Shown here: positions 21,458-30,765 of the stretch, one piece after another
Layout: each line of letters begins with the position of its first letter
Numbering within the stretch: the stretch's first letter is position 1
Assembly: GCA_001464585.1 (NCBI GenBank)
Contig: LNFF01000032.1
Span: forward strand, 177,213 to 241,212
Length of the DNA stretch: 64,000 nt
DNA from: Gammaproteobacteria bacterium Ga0077554
GTDB taxonomy: Bacteria > Pseudomonadota > Gammaproteobacteria > Ga0077554 > Ga007554
Direction of reading: 5' to 3'
Notes under the pieces: generated by a model
Told to the model about the DNA's origin: nothing
The model's database searches: none
What the model saw: only the letters and a program-made list of their open reading frames with translations
Position numbers and translations under genes: made by a program

Positions 21458-21940
21458 GGGGGATCTTGCCTGTGTGAGGCCTTGCTTACACTTCCCGCAG
21501 GGGGATGATTGCTGGTGCGGAGTTGCGGGAGACGATTGTGTATAGGGTTGCCGTCGTCGTCGAAGTTTTTCATCATTATGGTGAAGGAGGTGTGGTTCTG
21601 TGCATAGCAGCCCGTTGTGGCGGCCTAGGTGCTCTGTATGCTGTCGTCATGTCGTGTTTTCCGGCATGACAAAGCCAGCCGCCTCAACCCTATCGCCAAC
21701 CCGTCAAAAAGTGCGGAAAACTGCGTCACTATGGTATAGCATACGCAAACCATACGCTACTCTGGTTCGGGCCACGCCTCACTGACCTGGATGAGCAACT
21801 GAAGGAATTTTCGGCGGTTTGGGCTTACACCCTTAGGAGGTGCGAAAAAATCATTCACGGTTTTCTGCGCCTTCCCAATCCAGCCATGATATTAGGCGAG
21901 ATGGGGGCACGGCGATGAAATCAACGGATTTCATCGTGCG
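21458..21940. other. 483-base gene-free region upstream of the methyltransferase
   Basis: No coding region is supported. On the minus strand it must hold the promoter of the methyltransferase operon. Direct repeats GCGTATG-GTTT-GCGTATG lie near 21738-21759 next to an imperfect dyad around GGTATAGCAT, which could be an operator. A stem of ten base pairs, CGATGAAATC/GATTTCATCG, is at 21913-21936 just after the stop of the cNMP-binding gene. Confidence 0.5.
21913..21936 (-). terminator. possible hairpin terminator after the cNMP-binding gene
   Basis: A perfect stem CGATGAAATC with loop AACG lies five bases downstream of the stop. No T-run follows on the minus strand, so termination would be weak or factor-assisted. 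Confidence 0.35.
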
Positions 21941-22426
21941 TCAATAACGCCCATGCTGTTTATTAATGTAATTGGTAAGCTCTACATATTGATTATTCAT
22001 GCGCCGCACAATGCCGTGAACCGCACGTACAATCGAGCGCATGACACGGTAGACGATAACGGGGTCGGTGGCCAGTAGCGACTCGAAGGCATCGCGTTGC
22101 AGGGAAAAAAGTTCGGTGTTGCCGATGGAACTCAGCGTTGCGCTGTGTTCCATGCCATCAATAAAACCCAGCGCGCCAGCGAGGTCGCCGGACTTCAGGA
22201 TATGCAGGGTAATGACCTCACCCCCGCCGCTGTCTTTCATCACCGCCAGCATGCCGCTAATCACCACGTGCAAGCTGTTATCGCTGTGGCCTTCTTGGAT
22301 TAAGATCTCGTCTTCCTTGAGGCTGCGCACTGAAATGATCTTGCTCAGTTCCCGGCACTGGGCATCCGTCAACTCGGCGGCGAACGGCGAAGCATGCAGA
22401 ATGTCGTATTTCTCTTGCTCGGTCAT
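21941..22426 (-). CDS. cyclic nucleotide-binding domain protein
   Basis: 161 residues, essentially a single CAP-type cNMP-binding beta-roll (about 15-135). It includes the LKEDEILIQEGHSDNSLHVVISG strands in pieces and a cassette-like GDLAGALGFIDGMEHSATL. No helix-turn-helix follows, so it is unlikely to bind DNA itself. The start was placed at ATG 22426 (MTEQEKYD) because the longer frame runs back into thrC. It follows thrC by 26 bases. The cassette has GALGF and SATL where cAMP binders show GE and RSA, so true cyclic nucleotide binding is doubtful. Confidence 0.8.
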   Translation of the reverse strand: MTEQEKYDILHASPFAAELTDAQCRELSKIISVRSLKEDEILIQEGHSDNSLHVVISGMLAVMKDSGGGEVITLHILKSGDLAGALGFIDGMEHSATLSSIGNTELFSLQRDAFESLLATDPVIVYRVMRSIVRAVHGIVRRMNNQYVELTNYINKQHGRY

Positions 22427-22452
22427 GGCAGTGTGTACCTGTATTAAAACGC

Positions 22453-23532
22453 CTAAGTCATATTCTCCAAAATAGCGCGCTTCACGGAATCCAGCGTGGC
22501 TTCCACTGTAATCAGCGGTGTGTTGCTCTGGCTGATGGCGATGTCCGGGTCTTTCAGTCCGTGCCCTGTCAAGGTGCAAACCACTTTGCTGCCTTCAGGT
22601 ATTTTGCCTGATTTAATGTCGCGCATGGCGCCGGCCAACGAAGTGGCCGATGCCGGCTCGCAGAACACGCCTTCTGTTTGTGCGAGCAATTTCTGCGCCG
22701 CCAATATTTCCTGATCGGTGCATTCGTCAAACCAGCCATTCGACTCTTCGCGCACTTGCCAGGCTTTGTCCCAGCTTTGCGGATAACCGATGCGGATGGC
22801 GGTGGCAATGGTGTCAGGATTATCGACCGGCTTGCCGCGCATGAACGGCGCAGAACCTGCCGCTTGATAACCGACCATGCGCGGGGAATTATTGACGATA
22901 CCGTGCTCGTGATATTCTTTATAACCCATCCAGTGTGCAGTGATATTGCCCGCATTGCCCACTGGCAAGCAATGAAAGTCCGGCGCGCATTCCAGCTCTT
23001 CCACAATTTCAAATGCGGCAGTCTTCTGGCCTTGCAGACGAAATGGATTGATGGAGTTGACGATGGTTACCGGCGCCTGCAACGCCACATCTTTCACCAA
23101 CTGCATACCCGCATCAAAATTACCTTTGATCTGGATCACCACCGCACCATGAATCATCGCTTGCGCTAATTTACCCAGGGCAATTTTGCCGTCAGGAATC
23201 AGCACAAACGAAGCGATGCCCGCGCGCGAGGCATAGGCGGCGGCGGCGGCTGAAGTGTTGCCGGTAGATGCGCAGATAATCGCACGGCTACCGTCTTCCA
23301 CCGCCTTGGTCACTGCCATGGTCATGCCACGATCCTTGAATGAACCGGTGGGATTCAGGCCTTCAAACTTGACGTAGATATCCACTTCCTTACCGAGCAC
23401 GCGCGGAATGTTGTTGAGGCGAATCAGCGGGGTATTACCTTCACCCAGACTGATAATGCGCGTGTCATCATGCACCGGTAAACGGTCACGGTATTTGTTA
23501 ATCAGGCCGGTGTAGCGGGGACGGAAGGGCAT
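22453..23532 (-). CDS. thrC: threonine synthase
   Basis: A 359-residue PLP enzyme converting O-phosphohomoserine to threonine. The PLP lysine is in TGSFKDRGM (near residue 60), the phosphate-binding loop in CASTGNTSAAAAAYASRAG, and the C-terminal CTLTGHGLKDPD is typical of the short bacterial class. AGGAAA lies six bases before the ATG. It belongs to the minus-strand run alaC-hom-acetyltransferase-thrC, the last steps from aspartate semialdehyde to threonine; thrB and asd are not in the window. Confidence 0.96.
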   Translation of the reverse strand: MPFRPRYTGLINKYRDRLPVHDDTRIISLGEGNTPLIRLNNIPRVLGKEVDIYVKFEGLNPTGSFKDRGMTMAVTKAVEDGSRAIICASTGNTSAAAAAYASRAGIASFVLIPDGKIALGKLAQAMIHGAVVIQIKGNFDAGMQLVKDVALQAPVTIVNSINPFRLQGQKTAAFEIVEELECAPDFHCLPVGNAGNITAHWMGYKEYHEHGIVNNSPRMVGYQAAGSAPFMRGKPVDNPDTIATAIRIGYPQSWDKAWQVREESNGWFDECTDQEILAAQKLLAQTEGVFCEPASATSLAGAMRDIKSGKIPEGSKVVCTLTGHGLKDPDIAISQSNTPLITVEATLDSVKRAILENMT

Positions 23533-23560
23533 GGTATTTCCTGTTTAAATTTACTGTTAC

Positions 23561-23986
23561 TCAAGATAACTCTAACGAAAAATGGTGACTAACAATTTGC
23601 ATACGTTTTGCCAGATAAAACCGATGGGCAGAAAATCGCTGTACGCCAGAATCCAGATGCAACTGACCGCAAGCATTTTCTTTGGCGTGACGCACTAACC
23701 AGTCAAACAAAACACCGCCATAACCTTGCGAACGATTGCCTTCGTCTGCCACCAGATCATCCACGTACATATGCACACCCGCGTATAAATTTTCAAGTAT
23801 TCTAAATCCAGCCACGGCTTTTACGCTATCGCCCTCATAAAGGGCAGCAAGCCGATAGCCTTGGTCCATTTGGCGACGAATACGCGGCACAAAATCAGCC
23901 TTGGTTAAATGCGGGCGAAGCTGCGCCATCACAGAGTAACACCCAGCTATTTCAGCATCGGAATCCAGAATGGCAATTCTTGACAT
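23561..23986 (-). CDS. GNAT-family N-acetyltransferase
   Basis: About 141 residues with the GNAT fold. The acetyl-CoA loop is RSQGYGGVLFDWLVRHA (Q/RxxGxG/A-like), preceded by YVDDLVADEGN, and an LDSGVQRFSAHRFY C-terminus is typical of small-molecule acetyltransferases. ATG 23986 is preferred over 23992 because AGGA is eight bases before it. It sits between hom and thrC (17 bases after hom), apparently in the same transcript. The substrate is unknown. Confidence 0.8.
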   Translation of the reverse strand: MSRIAILDSDAEIAGCYSVMAQLRPHLTKADFVPRIRRQMDQGYRLAALYEGDSVKAVAGFRILENLYAGVHMYVDDLVADEGNRSQGYGGVLFDWLVRHAKENACGQLHLDSGVQRFSAHRFYLAKRMQIVSHHFSLELS

Positions 23987-24003
23987 CGGCATTTTCCTGC
24001 GCG

Positions 24004-25320
24004 TTACTTACTATCCAACCGCTCCAACCGTATGCGCGTCACTGGCCCCGTCATGCTGCCCAGCGCTTCGATGCGCTGTATCGCTTCGTTCATACGCTGT
24101 TCGCGGGTACGGTGAGTGAGTATCACGACCGGCACATCACTGGCGCCCGCTGCCGAAGGCTTTTGCAACATGGCTTCGATACTGATGTTCTGGTCAGCAA
24201 GGATGCGCGTAACGTCGGCCAGCACGCCGGGGCGGTCTTGCGCCTGCATACGCAGATAATAAGCGGTTTCAACTTGCTCGATCGGCAAGATCGGCATGTC
24301 CGACAAGGAATCGGGCTGGAAGGCCAAATGCGGCACGCGGTTTTCGGGGTCAGCGGTGAGGGTGCGCACCACATCCACCAGATCTGCCACCACCGCAGAG
24401 GCGGTTGGCTCTGCGCCGGCACCCGCGCCGTAGTATAACGTAGCACCGACGGCATCGCCTTTCACCAGCACCGCGTTCATCACGCCGTCAACATTGGCGA
24501 TGAGACGACGATGCGGAATCAGGGTAGGATGCACGCGCAATTCGATGCCGTGTTCCGTGCGCCGCGCAATGCCTAAATGTTTAATGCGATAACCCAACTC
24601 TTCGGCATAGCCGACATCCTGCCGCGTGATGCGGGTGATGCCTTCGGTGTAGGCTTTGTCGAACTGCAAGGGAATGCCAAACGCAATCGACGCCAGAATG
24701 GTGAGCTTGTGCGCGGCGTCGATGCCTTCCACATCAAAGGTGGGATCAGCTTCGGCATAACCCAACTGCTGCGCTTCGGCCAGCACATCGGCAAAGTCAC
24801 GGCCTTTATCACGCATTTCAGTCAGAATAAAATTGCCGGTGCCATTGATGATGCCCGCCAGCCATTCGATACGGTTACCCGCCAGGCCTTCGCGGATGGC
24901 TTTGATAATGGGAATGCCACCTGCCACCGCCGCTTCGAACGACACCATCACGCCTTTTTTGCGCGCGGCGGCGAAAATTTCGTTGCCGTATTTGGCGATC
25001 AATGCTTTGTTCGCGGTGACCACATGCTTGCCGTTGGCAATCGCAGCCATCACCAAGTCGCGCGCGACGGTGGTGCCGCCCATCAATTCGACAATCACTT
25101 CAAGGTCGGGGTTGTTCACCACCTCGAATGGGTCCTGGGTGAGCTTGATGCCTGTGGTGGAACAAATGCGCGGCTTACTCAAGTCGCGCGCGCTGGCATG
25201 TACAATTTCAATGCCGCGCCCGGCGCGCCGCACAATTTCAGCGGCGTTGCGCGATAACACATTGACCGTGCCGCCACCGACGGTGCCTAATCCCAACACG
25301 CCCACTTTAACGGGATTCAT
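24004..25320 (-). CDS. hom: homoserine dehydrogenase
   Basis: A 438-residue NAD(P)-dependent enzyme reducing aspartate semialdehyde to homoserine. The N-terminal Rossmann motif is [17 protein letters not shown] (7-23). The catalytic region carries [19 protein letters not shown] and [11 protein letters not shown], and a C-terminal ACT domain (about 355-430, with [23 protein letters not shown]) suggests feedback control by threonine. It overlaps the alaC end by 14 bases, forming an operon. It is the monofunctional form, without aspartokinase. Confidence 0.97.
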   Translation of the reverse strand: MNPVKVGVLGLGTVGGGTVNVLSRNAAEIVRRAGRGIEIVHASARDLSKPRICSTTGIKLTQDPFEVVNNPDLEVIVELMGGTTVARDLVMAAIANGKHVVTANKALIAKYGNEIFAAARKKGVMVSFEAAVAGGIPIIKAIREGLAGNRIEWLAGIINGTGNFILTEMRDKGRDFADVLAEAQQLGYAEADPTFDVEGIDAAHKLTILASIAFGIPLQFDKAYTEGITRITRQDVGYAEELGYRIKHLGIARRTEHGIELRVHPTLIPHRRLIANVDGVMNAVLVKGDAVGATLYYGAGAGAEPTASAVVADLVDVVRTLTADPENRVPHLAFQPDSLSDMPILPIEQVETAYYLRMQAQDRPGVLADVTRILADQNISIEAMLQKPSAAGASDVPVVILTHRTREQRMNEAIQRIEALGSMTGPVTRIRLERLDSK

Positions 25321-26572
25321 TGACTACTGCTCCTAATGCTTCATTACGGTCTTTTCTGAACATATCACGTATGCCGCGCACTGCCTGACGGGTGCGGTGC
25401 TCATTTTCAATCAAACCAAACCGCACATGATCATCGCCACACTCACCAAATCCCACGCCCGGCGACACGGCAACCTTGGCGTCGTCGAGCAACTTCTTGG
25501 AAAACTCCAGCGAACCCATGTGGCGGTATTGTTCGGGAATCCGCGCCCACACAAACATGCTGGCCTTGGGTGGAACAATCGGCCAGCCGATGGAATTCAA
25601 ACCGTTGCACAATACATCACGGCGGCGCTGATACAACGCGGAGATTTCATGTACGCAATCCTGCGGGCCTTCCAGCGCGGCAATGGCTGCCACCTGAATC
25701 GGCGTGAACATGCCGTAATCCAGATAGGATTTCATGCGCGCCAACGCGGCCACCAGAATCGGATTACCCGCCATAAACCCCACACGCCAACCCGGCATGT
25801 TATAGCTCTTGGACAGCGTGAAAAATTCCACGGCAACATCTTTTGCGCCCGGCACTTGCAAAATCGAGGGGGCGACATAGCCATCAAACGCGATGTCGGC
25901 ATACGCCAGATCATGCACCACCCACACGCCATATTCGCGCGCCAAGGCGACCAGCTTTTCAAAAAACGCCAGATCCACGCAATGCGTCGTGGGATTGCCA
26001 GGGAAATTCACCACCAGCATTTTGGGGCGCGGCCAGCACTCTTGCAGGGATTTTTCCAGCGCCAGCAGAAAGTCATCGCTGGATCCAGTCAGCGGCACAT
26101 GGCGCACTTCGGCGCCCGCCATAATGAAACCATACGGATGGATCGGATACGCCGGATTAGGCACCAGCACCACATCGCCCGGCCCCATCGTCGCAAACGC
26201 CAGATGCGCCAGCCCTTCTTTGGAGCCGATGGTGACAATCGCCTCAGTGTCCGGGTTCAGCTCGACGTTGAAACGATTGTGATACCAGGTAGCCAGTGCT
26301 TTACGCAAACGCGGAATGCCGCGCGACACTGAATAGCGATGCGTATCGCCACGCTGCGCGGCTTCAATGAGCTTGTCTACAATATGCTGCGGCGTGGGCT
26401 GGTCGGGATTACCCATGCCAAAGTCAATAATGTCTTCACCGCGCGCGCGCGCCTTGGCCTTTAACTCACCCACGATGTTAAATACATAGGGGGGCAGGAG
26501 CTTGATTCTGGGGAAGTCGGTATTCAAACGTATGATTCCATCTGTAAATTCCAAATAAGGCACAGCACACAA
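25307..26572 (-). CDS. alaC: alanine-synthesising glutamate-pyruvate aminotransferase, AlaC type
   Basis: About 421 residues, fold-type I PLP aminotransferase. The segments RLPPYVFN-like [36 protein letters not shown] and the PLP lysine in [17 protein letters not shown] closely follow E. coli AlaC. It makes alanine from pyruvate and glutamate. No ATG suits the beginning: the frame opens with TTG at 26572, and GTG 26563 is an alternative. It heads the minus-strand set alaC-hom-(acetyltransferase)-thrC and overlaps hom. Confidence 0.92.
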   Translation of the reverse strand: MCAVPYLEFTDGIIRLNTDFPRIKLLPPYVFNIVGELKAKARARGEDIIDFGMGNPDQPTPQHIVDKLIEAAQRGDTHRYSVSRGIPRLRKALATWYHNRFNVELNPDTEAIVTIGSKEGLAHLAFATMGPGDVVLVPNPAYPIHPYGFIMAGAEVRHVPLTGSSDDFLLALEKSLQECWPRPKMLVVNFPGNPTTHCVDLAFFEKLVALAREYGVWVVHDLAYADIAFDGYVAPSILQVPGAKDVAVEFFTLSKSYNMPGWRVGFMAGNPILVAALARMKSYLDYGMFTPIQVAAIAALEGPQDCVHEISALYQRRRDVLCNGLNSIGWPIVPPKASMFVWARIPEQYRHMGSLEFSKKLLDDAKVAVSPGVGFGECGDDHVRFGLIENEHRTRQAVRGIRDMFRKDRNEALGAVVNESR

Positions 26573-26640
26573 AAAGCCTAACTTTTCATTATATTACTAT
26601 TCAGGATGTTACAAAAGTGGCAAATGTGCCGCCCGGCGAG

Positions 26641-27021
26641 CTACTCGTATAGCTTTACCTTCAACACCTGATTCAAAAGGCGAAAGTGTTTGTCGAGGGA
26701 GTAGACCTTACAATTAGTTTGCTTTGCATTTTGGGCGATAATCAAATCAGGAATCCCCACCCCACCGCACCCACTTTTCAAACACTTCACCTGAAATTCA
26801 ATAATTTCATCCCAGTGGATTTCCAAAGGGATACGTTTTAATTCATGAAGCAGATTAATGACCTTGGTTTGCTTCTTTATTTTTAGATAGGGGATCAATT
26901 CCGCGAGTATTATATCGTTGGTAACAATGAGGTTTTCGTCAATCAGGAGATCAAGATCCTGGGAGTTATTGGCGCCCCGAAAATAATCAATCCATATTGA
27001 CGTATCGACCAAAACCTCCAT
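26641..27021 (-). CDS. vapC: VapC-family PIN-domain toxin
   Basis: A 126-residue PIN ribonuclease. The acidic site is visible: D6 in VDTSIWIDYFRG, E41 in LAEL, D92 in GIPDLIIAQNA and D110 in YSLDKHF. It would cleave RNA (often tRNA) when freed from its antitoxin. Its ATG shares a base with the antitoxin stop (TAATG), the classic coupled layout. The pair is more AT-rich than the neighbours, which suggests acquisition. It sits between alaC and a metallopeptidase gene. Confidence 0.92.
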   Translation of the reverse strand: MEVLVDTSIWIDYFRGANNSQDLDLLIDENLIVTNDIILAELIPYLKIKKQTKVINLLHELKRIPLEIHWDEIIEFQVKCLKSGCGGVGIPDLIIAQNAKQTNCKVYSLDKHFRLLNQVLKVKLYE

Positions 27022-27215
27022 TAATGGCGATCCCGGATTTCATTAAGATCAACCTCTAGATCAATCTTTCCCTTGTACTGCTTCAGGCCAGCAATAGCTG
27101 ATTTTCTTATCAATTCTTCCAATGCTTTGACGATCACCCCGGTTTTTGTATCAATATGGGTTACTTTCATTGCCTCATTCAGCAATTTCTCGGGTAAATC
27201 AAGCGTAGTTCTCAT
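27021..27215 (-). CDS. vapB: VapB-family antitoxin
   Basis: A 64-residue ribbon-helix-helix-like antitoxin beginning MRTTLDLPEKLLNEAMKVT, with a C-terminal acidic tail (DLEVDLNEIRD) that would neutralise VapC. ATG 27215 has a strong GGGAGG six bases upstream; the longer frame is not needed. A 30-base region with TATGCAT at both ends lies just upstream (27231-27260) and is the likely autoregulatory operator. Confidence 0.9.
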   Translation of the reverse strand: MRTTLDLPEKLLNEAMKVTHIDTKTGVIVKALEELIRKSAIAGLKQYKGKIDLEVDLNEIRDRH

Positions 27216-27230
27216 CGGCACCTCCCAGGT

Positions 27231-27260
27231 TATGCATATGATACTATAATACCATGCATA
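27231..27260. promoter_or_regulatory. probable VapB operator/promoter
   Basis: TATGCAT occurs at both ends of this 30-base stretch (arms are inverted repeats of each other), enclosing an AT-rich core with TATAAT-like bases. It lies 16 bases before vapB, where VapBC complexes normally bind for autorepression. Confidence 0.5.
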
Positions 27261-27274
27261 TCTTTTCAAGGCGC

Positions 27275-27961
27275 CTACCTGCGCCGCAATATCGCCATCC
27301 AGCGCCACAGGTTAAACAGGCTGGCGAGCGACCCAGCCACGTAGGTGAGCGCGCAGGCCTTGAGAATGCGCCGCGCGGCGCGTTGTTCCTGCCCTGAAAT
27401 ATATTGCCCATCGCGCAAGAGGGGCAGCGCCCGGCCGAAACTGGCGTCCCATTCCACCGGCAGGGTGACCAGATGCACCAGGGTAGACAGCGCAAAACCG
27501 CCCAACCCGGCGACGAACAACACCAGCCCGGCCGTCGGGGAACGGGTAACGAGCATCACCACCGGCATCACCAGCATTACCATGGAGGCGATTTTCTCGG
27601 TGCGCTGCGCGATTTGCACTAAATTAGTACGCGTTTTGAGCGGGACATAGCCGGTTTGATCTTGAATGGCGTGACCCACCTCGTGCGCCGCCACGGCAAT
27701 TGCGGTGAGTGATTTGCCTTTCAGATTAGCCGGGCTGAGCCGCACGCACTTCGCCAGCGGGTCGTAGTGGTCGCCACTGTCGGTAGCTTCGACCTGGACA
27801 TTATGCAAACCCTGCTTATCCAGCAGGTGCCGCGCCAATTCACCTCCCGTACCCGGAAAATGATCCTGCTCGACGCTATAGCGTTTCAACACATGCCGCG
27901 CCCAGAACTGCGGACCAAACACCAGCAGCACGCCAAGCACGATTAGAATGACAATGGACAA
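27275..27961 (-). CDS. YugP-type zinc metallopeptidase (membrane)
   Basis: About 228 residues. An N-terminal transmembrane helix (IVILIVLGVLLVF) is followed by a domain with GTGGELARHLLDKQGL, DHYDPLAKCVRLSP and the zinc site AAHEVGHAIQ, then two or three further hydrophobic helices. The pattern is the YugP/DUF2268-unrelated HEVGH peptidase family, membrane-anchored with unknown substrate. TTG 27961 gives the normal family length and has GGA about eight bases upstream. An ATG at 28051 would place a GTAG-headed repeat inside the coding region, so it is less likely. Confidence 0.8.
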   Translation of the reverse strand: MSIVILIVLGVLLVFGPQFWARHVLKRYSVEQDHFPGTGGELARHLLDKQGLHNVQVEATDSGDHYDPLAKCVRLSPANLKGKSLTAIAVAAHEVGHAIQDQTGYVPLKTRTNLVQIAQRTEKIASMVMLVMPVVMLVTRSPTAGLVLFVAGLGGFALSTLVHLVTLPVEWDASFGRALPLLRDGQYISGQEQRAARRILKACALTYVAGSLASLFNLWRWMAILRRR

Positions 27962-27986
27962 CGTCTTGATCCGTAAAATAATCAAT

Positions 27987-28020
27987 GTAGGGCGGGTTAG
28001 CGTTTTTTGCGTAACCCGCC
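27987..28020 (+). repeat. GTAG-headed REP hairpin
   Basis: GTAG is followed by stem GGCGGGTTA, an irregular loop, and TAACCCGCC. The GTAG head with a GC-rich hairpin is the hallmark of REP sequences mobilised by RAYT transposases. Similar hairpins flank the RAYT remnant at 32181-32250. Confidence 0.65.
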
Positions 28021-28070
28021 AAGCGTTGCGTAGCAACACCAGCCAAGGCATTGGTGCGCACGAATTATAC

Positions 28071-28162
28071 TGTCATTTCGAGCGTAGCGAGAAATCCTTG
28101 TTTCAAATGAAGTACAAAATAATCATGACGCTAAAAGATTTCTCCCGTTGGTCGAAATGACA
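28071..28162. repeat. dispersed hairpin family, copy a
   Basis: Ends are TGTCATTTCGA and TCGAAATGACA, with inner GAGAAATC/GATTTCTC complementarity. The middle of the arms does not pair (GCGTAGC against GTTGG), so this copy looks chimeric. Lies between the metallopeptidase and the ArsN2-like gene. Confidence 0.75.
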
Positions 28163-28216
28163 TATCCGTGTTTATCATTAAGCAATCGATTAAACTCAGC
28201 CGCTATGCGGCATCGG

Positions 28217-28651
28217 CTAGATGGCTGGCATATGTTTTACCATGAGCACTGCGCTTCCCGGACATAAGCTTGTGAACTCCACAGTGTTCCGAATGGCTTC
28301 AGGAGCCTCCTCGCGAGAGATCCGCGAATACCCGCGTTTCTCAAAGTAAGACTCTGCCGTAGTTGTTAGAAGAAACATGGAGCGAACACCTTTTTCCATT
28401 GCATACTTCTCTGCCTGAGCTAATAGCGCTGAGCCCAAACCCGAACAACGTTTTAATACAGCAATGGCCAATGAGCGAAGCAAAGCAGCCGTCCCAAGAG
28501 GCTCCATACCGACAACGCCTGCCAGGCTTGAACCTTCCCAAGCACCAAAGAAATGTTCCATATGTTCAGGCGTAATGTCGGCTATTGGCAACTGCGCGGA
28601 GTCCAAGAGCTTCTTGACTGCAATTTCTGATGGTTTACGAACGATGTTCAT
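28217..28651 (-). CDS. ArsN2-like GNAT acetyltransferase
   Basis: 144 residues. The GNAT acetyl-CoA loop is CSGLGSALLAQAEKYA, followed by FLLTTTAESYFEKRGYSRI, the sequence pattern of ArsN2-type acetyltransferases linked to arsenic resistance. No arsenic genes are nearby, so the substrate is open. It converges on nothing and is followed on the same strand, after hairpin copy a, by the metallopeptidase. Confidence 0.8.
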   Translation of the reverse strand: MNIVRKPSEIAVKKLLDSAQLPIADITPEHMEHFFGAWEGSSLAGVVGMEPLGTAALLRSLAIAVLKRCSGLGSALLAQAEKYAMEKGVRSMFLLTTTAESYFEKRGYSRISREEAPEAIRNTVEFTSLCPGSAVLMVKHMPAI

Positions 28652-28667
28652 GATTGCTACTTAACCT

Positions 28668-29180
28668 TTAAATCGGCGCCCGCCTCGCCGCGTCCACCGC
28701 CCGCAACTGCCGCACCGACTCTTTGGCGGTAAACCAGTCCACCGCTTCCGCTGTGAAATAAACGCCCCGGAATTCACCGTCTACCGGCTTCAGAACAATG
28801 TAATACGTCGCGCCCGCTGTAAATGACCACTTTTGACTTTTAACCATTTCTTTAACGCGCCAGTCCGGACCCACCGTCGTCAGTGACTTGAGCGTCATGG
28901 TAGTAGTTTCACGGGGCTTCATATGCACCAGGCTATACTCCCCTTTGGCCAGCGCCAGCAATTGATGGTTGTCAAACTCAATATTGAGTGGATTATCGGG
29001 GAAGCCCATCGCGCGTTCCGTGAGCGGGCGAATAAAGTAGACTTTGGCCGATGACGTCTGGCTGCCTGTGTCAATTAAAGGGTGATCAGACATAATTTTG
29101 GTCGCCGTACACCCCGCCAGCCCGCCAATCACACCAGCCAACATGACGCCAAAAATTCGCCGCATCCACGATATTTTCAT
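28668..29180 (-). CDS. DUF2846-type lipoprotein
   Basis: 170 residues with a lipoprotein signal: a basic start, a hydrophobic core and lipobox LAGC (Cys at residue 24). The mature part starts TATKIMSDHP and has the KVYFIRPLTERAMGFP and GEYSLVHMKPRETT strands seen in DUF2846 proteins, ending in a polar tail. It would be anchored in the outer or inner membrane on the periplasmic side. The function is unknown. It is transcribed away from sat, and the 115 bases between hold both promoters. Confidence 0.75.
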   Translation of the reverse strand: MKISWMRRIFGVMLAGVIGGLAGCTATKIMSDHPLIDTGSQTSSAKVYFIRPLTERAMGFPDNPLNIEFDNHQLLALAKGEYSLVHMKPRETTTMTLKSLTTVGPDWRVKEMVKSQKWSFTAGATYYIVLKPVDGEFRGVYFTAEAVDWFTAKESVRQLRAVDAARRAPI

Positions 29181-29295
29181 TAAATCCGCCCCCCTTTAAC
29201 CCATATATCTGAATTTAGAATCATCGCACTCTTCCGTTAGCAACGCAATCCGGTAAAATAGTTCACTTACCGAATCATAAGGAGCACGTCACACC

Positions 29296-30513
29296 ATGTC
29301 AAAACTCGTCAAACCTCACGGCGGCGGTCCGCTTAAGCCCCTGTTATTACAAGGCGATGCACGCGCCGCCGAACTGGCTCGCGCACGCACGCTGCCGCAG
29401 GTGCGCATTACGTCACGCGAGGTGGGCGACCTGATCATGATGGGCATCGGCGGCTTCACGCCGCTGGACGGCTTTATGACCCACGCCGACTGGCAGGGTG
29501 TGTGCGACAATTACCGCATGGCGGATGGCCTGTTCTGGCCGATTCCCATTACCCTGTCGACGGTGCCTGACATCGCCAACGGCATCCAGATTGGCGCTGA
29601 CATCGCGCTCGTCAATGACGAGGATGGCGAGATCATGGCGACGATGCGCGTCACTGAAAAATACCGCATCGACAAACGCCACGAATGCACCACCGTGTTC
29701 AAAACCACCGACACGGAACACCCCGGCGTACAAATGGTGATGGCGCAAGGTGACATCAACCTCGCCGGCCCGGTCAAAGTGCTTTCTGAAAGCGATTTCC
29801 CCACGCGCTTCCCCGACACCTATCTGACGCCCACCGAAACCCGCGCGCTGTTTGCAGCCAAGGGCTGGAACACCGTGGCGGCATTCCAGACCCGCAACCC
29901 CATGCACCGTTCGCACGAATACCTGGTGAAAGTCGCCGTGGAAATCTGCGACGGCGTGCTGATCCACTCACTGCTCGGCAAGCTCAAACCCGGCGACATT
30001 CCCGCCGACGTGCGCAGCAATGCCATTAAAACCCTTATCGACAAATATTTTGTAAAAGACACCGTCATTCAAGCCGGTTATCCATTGGACATGCGCTACG
30101 CCGGGCCACGCGAAGCGCTGTTGCACGCGCTGTTCCGCCAGAATTACGGCTGCTCACACCTCATCGTCGGGCGCGACCATGCCGGCGTGGGCGAATACTA
30201 CGGCCCGTTTGATGCTCAACACATCTTTAACGACATCCCCGCCAATGCGCTGGAAACCCAACCGCTCAAGATCGACTGGACGTTCTGGTGCTACCAATGC
30301 GGCGGCATGGCCTCCGCGCGCACCTGTCCGCATCAGCCCGGCGACCGCCTGCTGCTGTCCGGCACCAAACTGCGCAAAGCCTTATCCGAAAACGGCGACG
30401 TCCCCGCCGAATTCAGCCGCGCAGAAGTGTTAGCGATCCTGCGTGATTATTACGCCACGATTAAAGATGAGGATCGGGTGGAGGTAAAGTTGTCGGGGCA
30501 TTCGGCGAAGTGA
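29296..30513 (+). CDS. sat: sulfate adenylyltransferase, dissimilatory (homo-oligomeric) type
   Basis: A 405-residue ATP sulfurylase interconverting ATP + sulfate and APS + pyrophosphate. Characteristic motifs are [12 protein letters not shown] (HxxH-type nucleotide site), [17 protein letters not shown] and GTKLRKAL. A zinc-type [15 protein letters not shown] segment is also present. It is the Sat form used by sulfur oxidisers (APS to sulfate with ATP gain) or reducers, not CysDN. GGAG lies 12 bases before the ATG. The usual aprAB partners are not next to it, so its direction is not settled by context. Confidence 0.95.
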   Translation: MSKLVKPHGGGPLKPLLLQGDARAAELARARTLPQVRITSREVGDLIMMGIGGFTPLDGFMTHADWQGVCDNYRMADGLFWPIPITLSTVPDIANGIQIGADIALVNDEDGEIMATMRVTEKYRIDKRHECTTVFKTTDTEHPGVQMVMAQGDINLAGPVKVLSESDFPTRFPDTYLTPTETRALFAAKGWNTVAAFQTRNPMHRSHEYLVKVAVEICDGVLIHSLLGKLKPGDIPADVRSNAIKTLIDKYFVKDTVIQAGYPLDMRYAGPREALLHALFRQNYGCSHLIVGRDHAGVGEYYGPFDAQHIFNDIPANALETQPLKIDWTFWCYQCGGMASARTCPHQPGDRLLLSGTKLRKALSENGDVPAEFSRAEVLAILRDYYATIKDEDRVEVKLSGHSAK

Positions 30514-30553
30514 GGTTAAATCCGCTGCGCAGTCTAGCTGCGGGGTATTGTTA

Positions 30554-30612
30554 TGTCATTCCGAGCACCGCGAGGAATCTTATAAAGATCCCTCACTCCG
30601 TTCGGGATGACA
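30554..30612. repeat. dispersed hairpin family, copy b
   Basis: A 59-base copy with ends TGTCATTCCGA and CGGGATGACA; the inner arms GGAATCT/AGATCCC are less perfect. It sits after sat and before the PQQ-type dehydrogenase. Confidence 0.7.
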
Positions 30613-30765
30613 GTTATTCTTTACGTTCGGGATAACAATACCCTTAGCACGCTCCGGGGAGAGTAGCGAGGGGCTCAAACCCGAAAAGATTGAGGTGGTA
30701 AAACTCCTCGCATAAGGGTCTACGTAAGTAACCGAAAATCCAAAAAATTGTTCATGGAGGATCAC

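Noticed and set aside
22427..22579. Longer N-terminus for the cNMP-binding protein
   Set aside because: It would run into the thrC coding end and has no family resemblance.
28019..28051. ATG start for the metallopeptidase at 28051
   Set aside because: It would translate through a GTAG-headed REP hairpin; the family length is reached from 27961.
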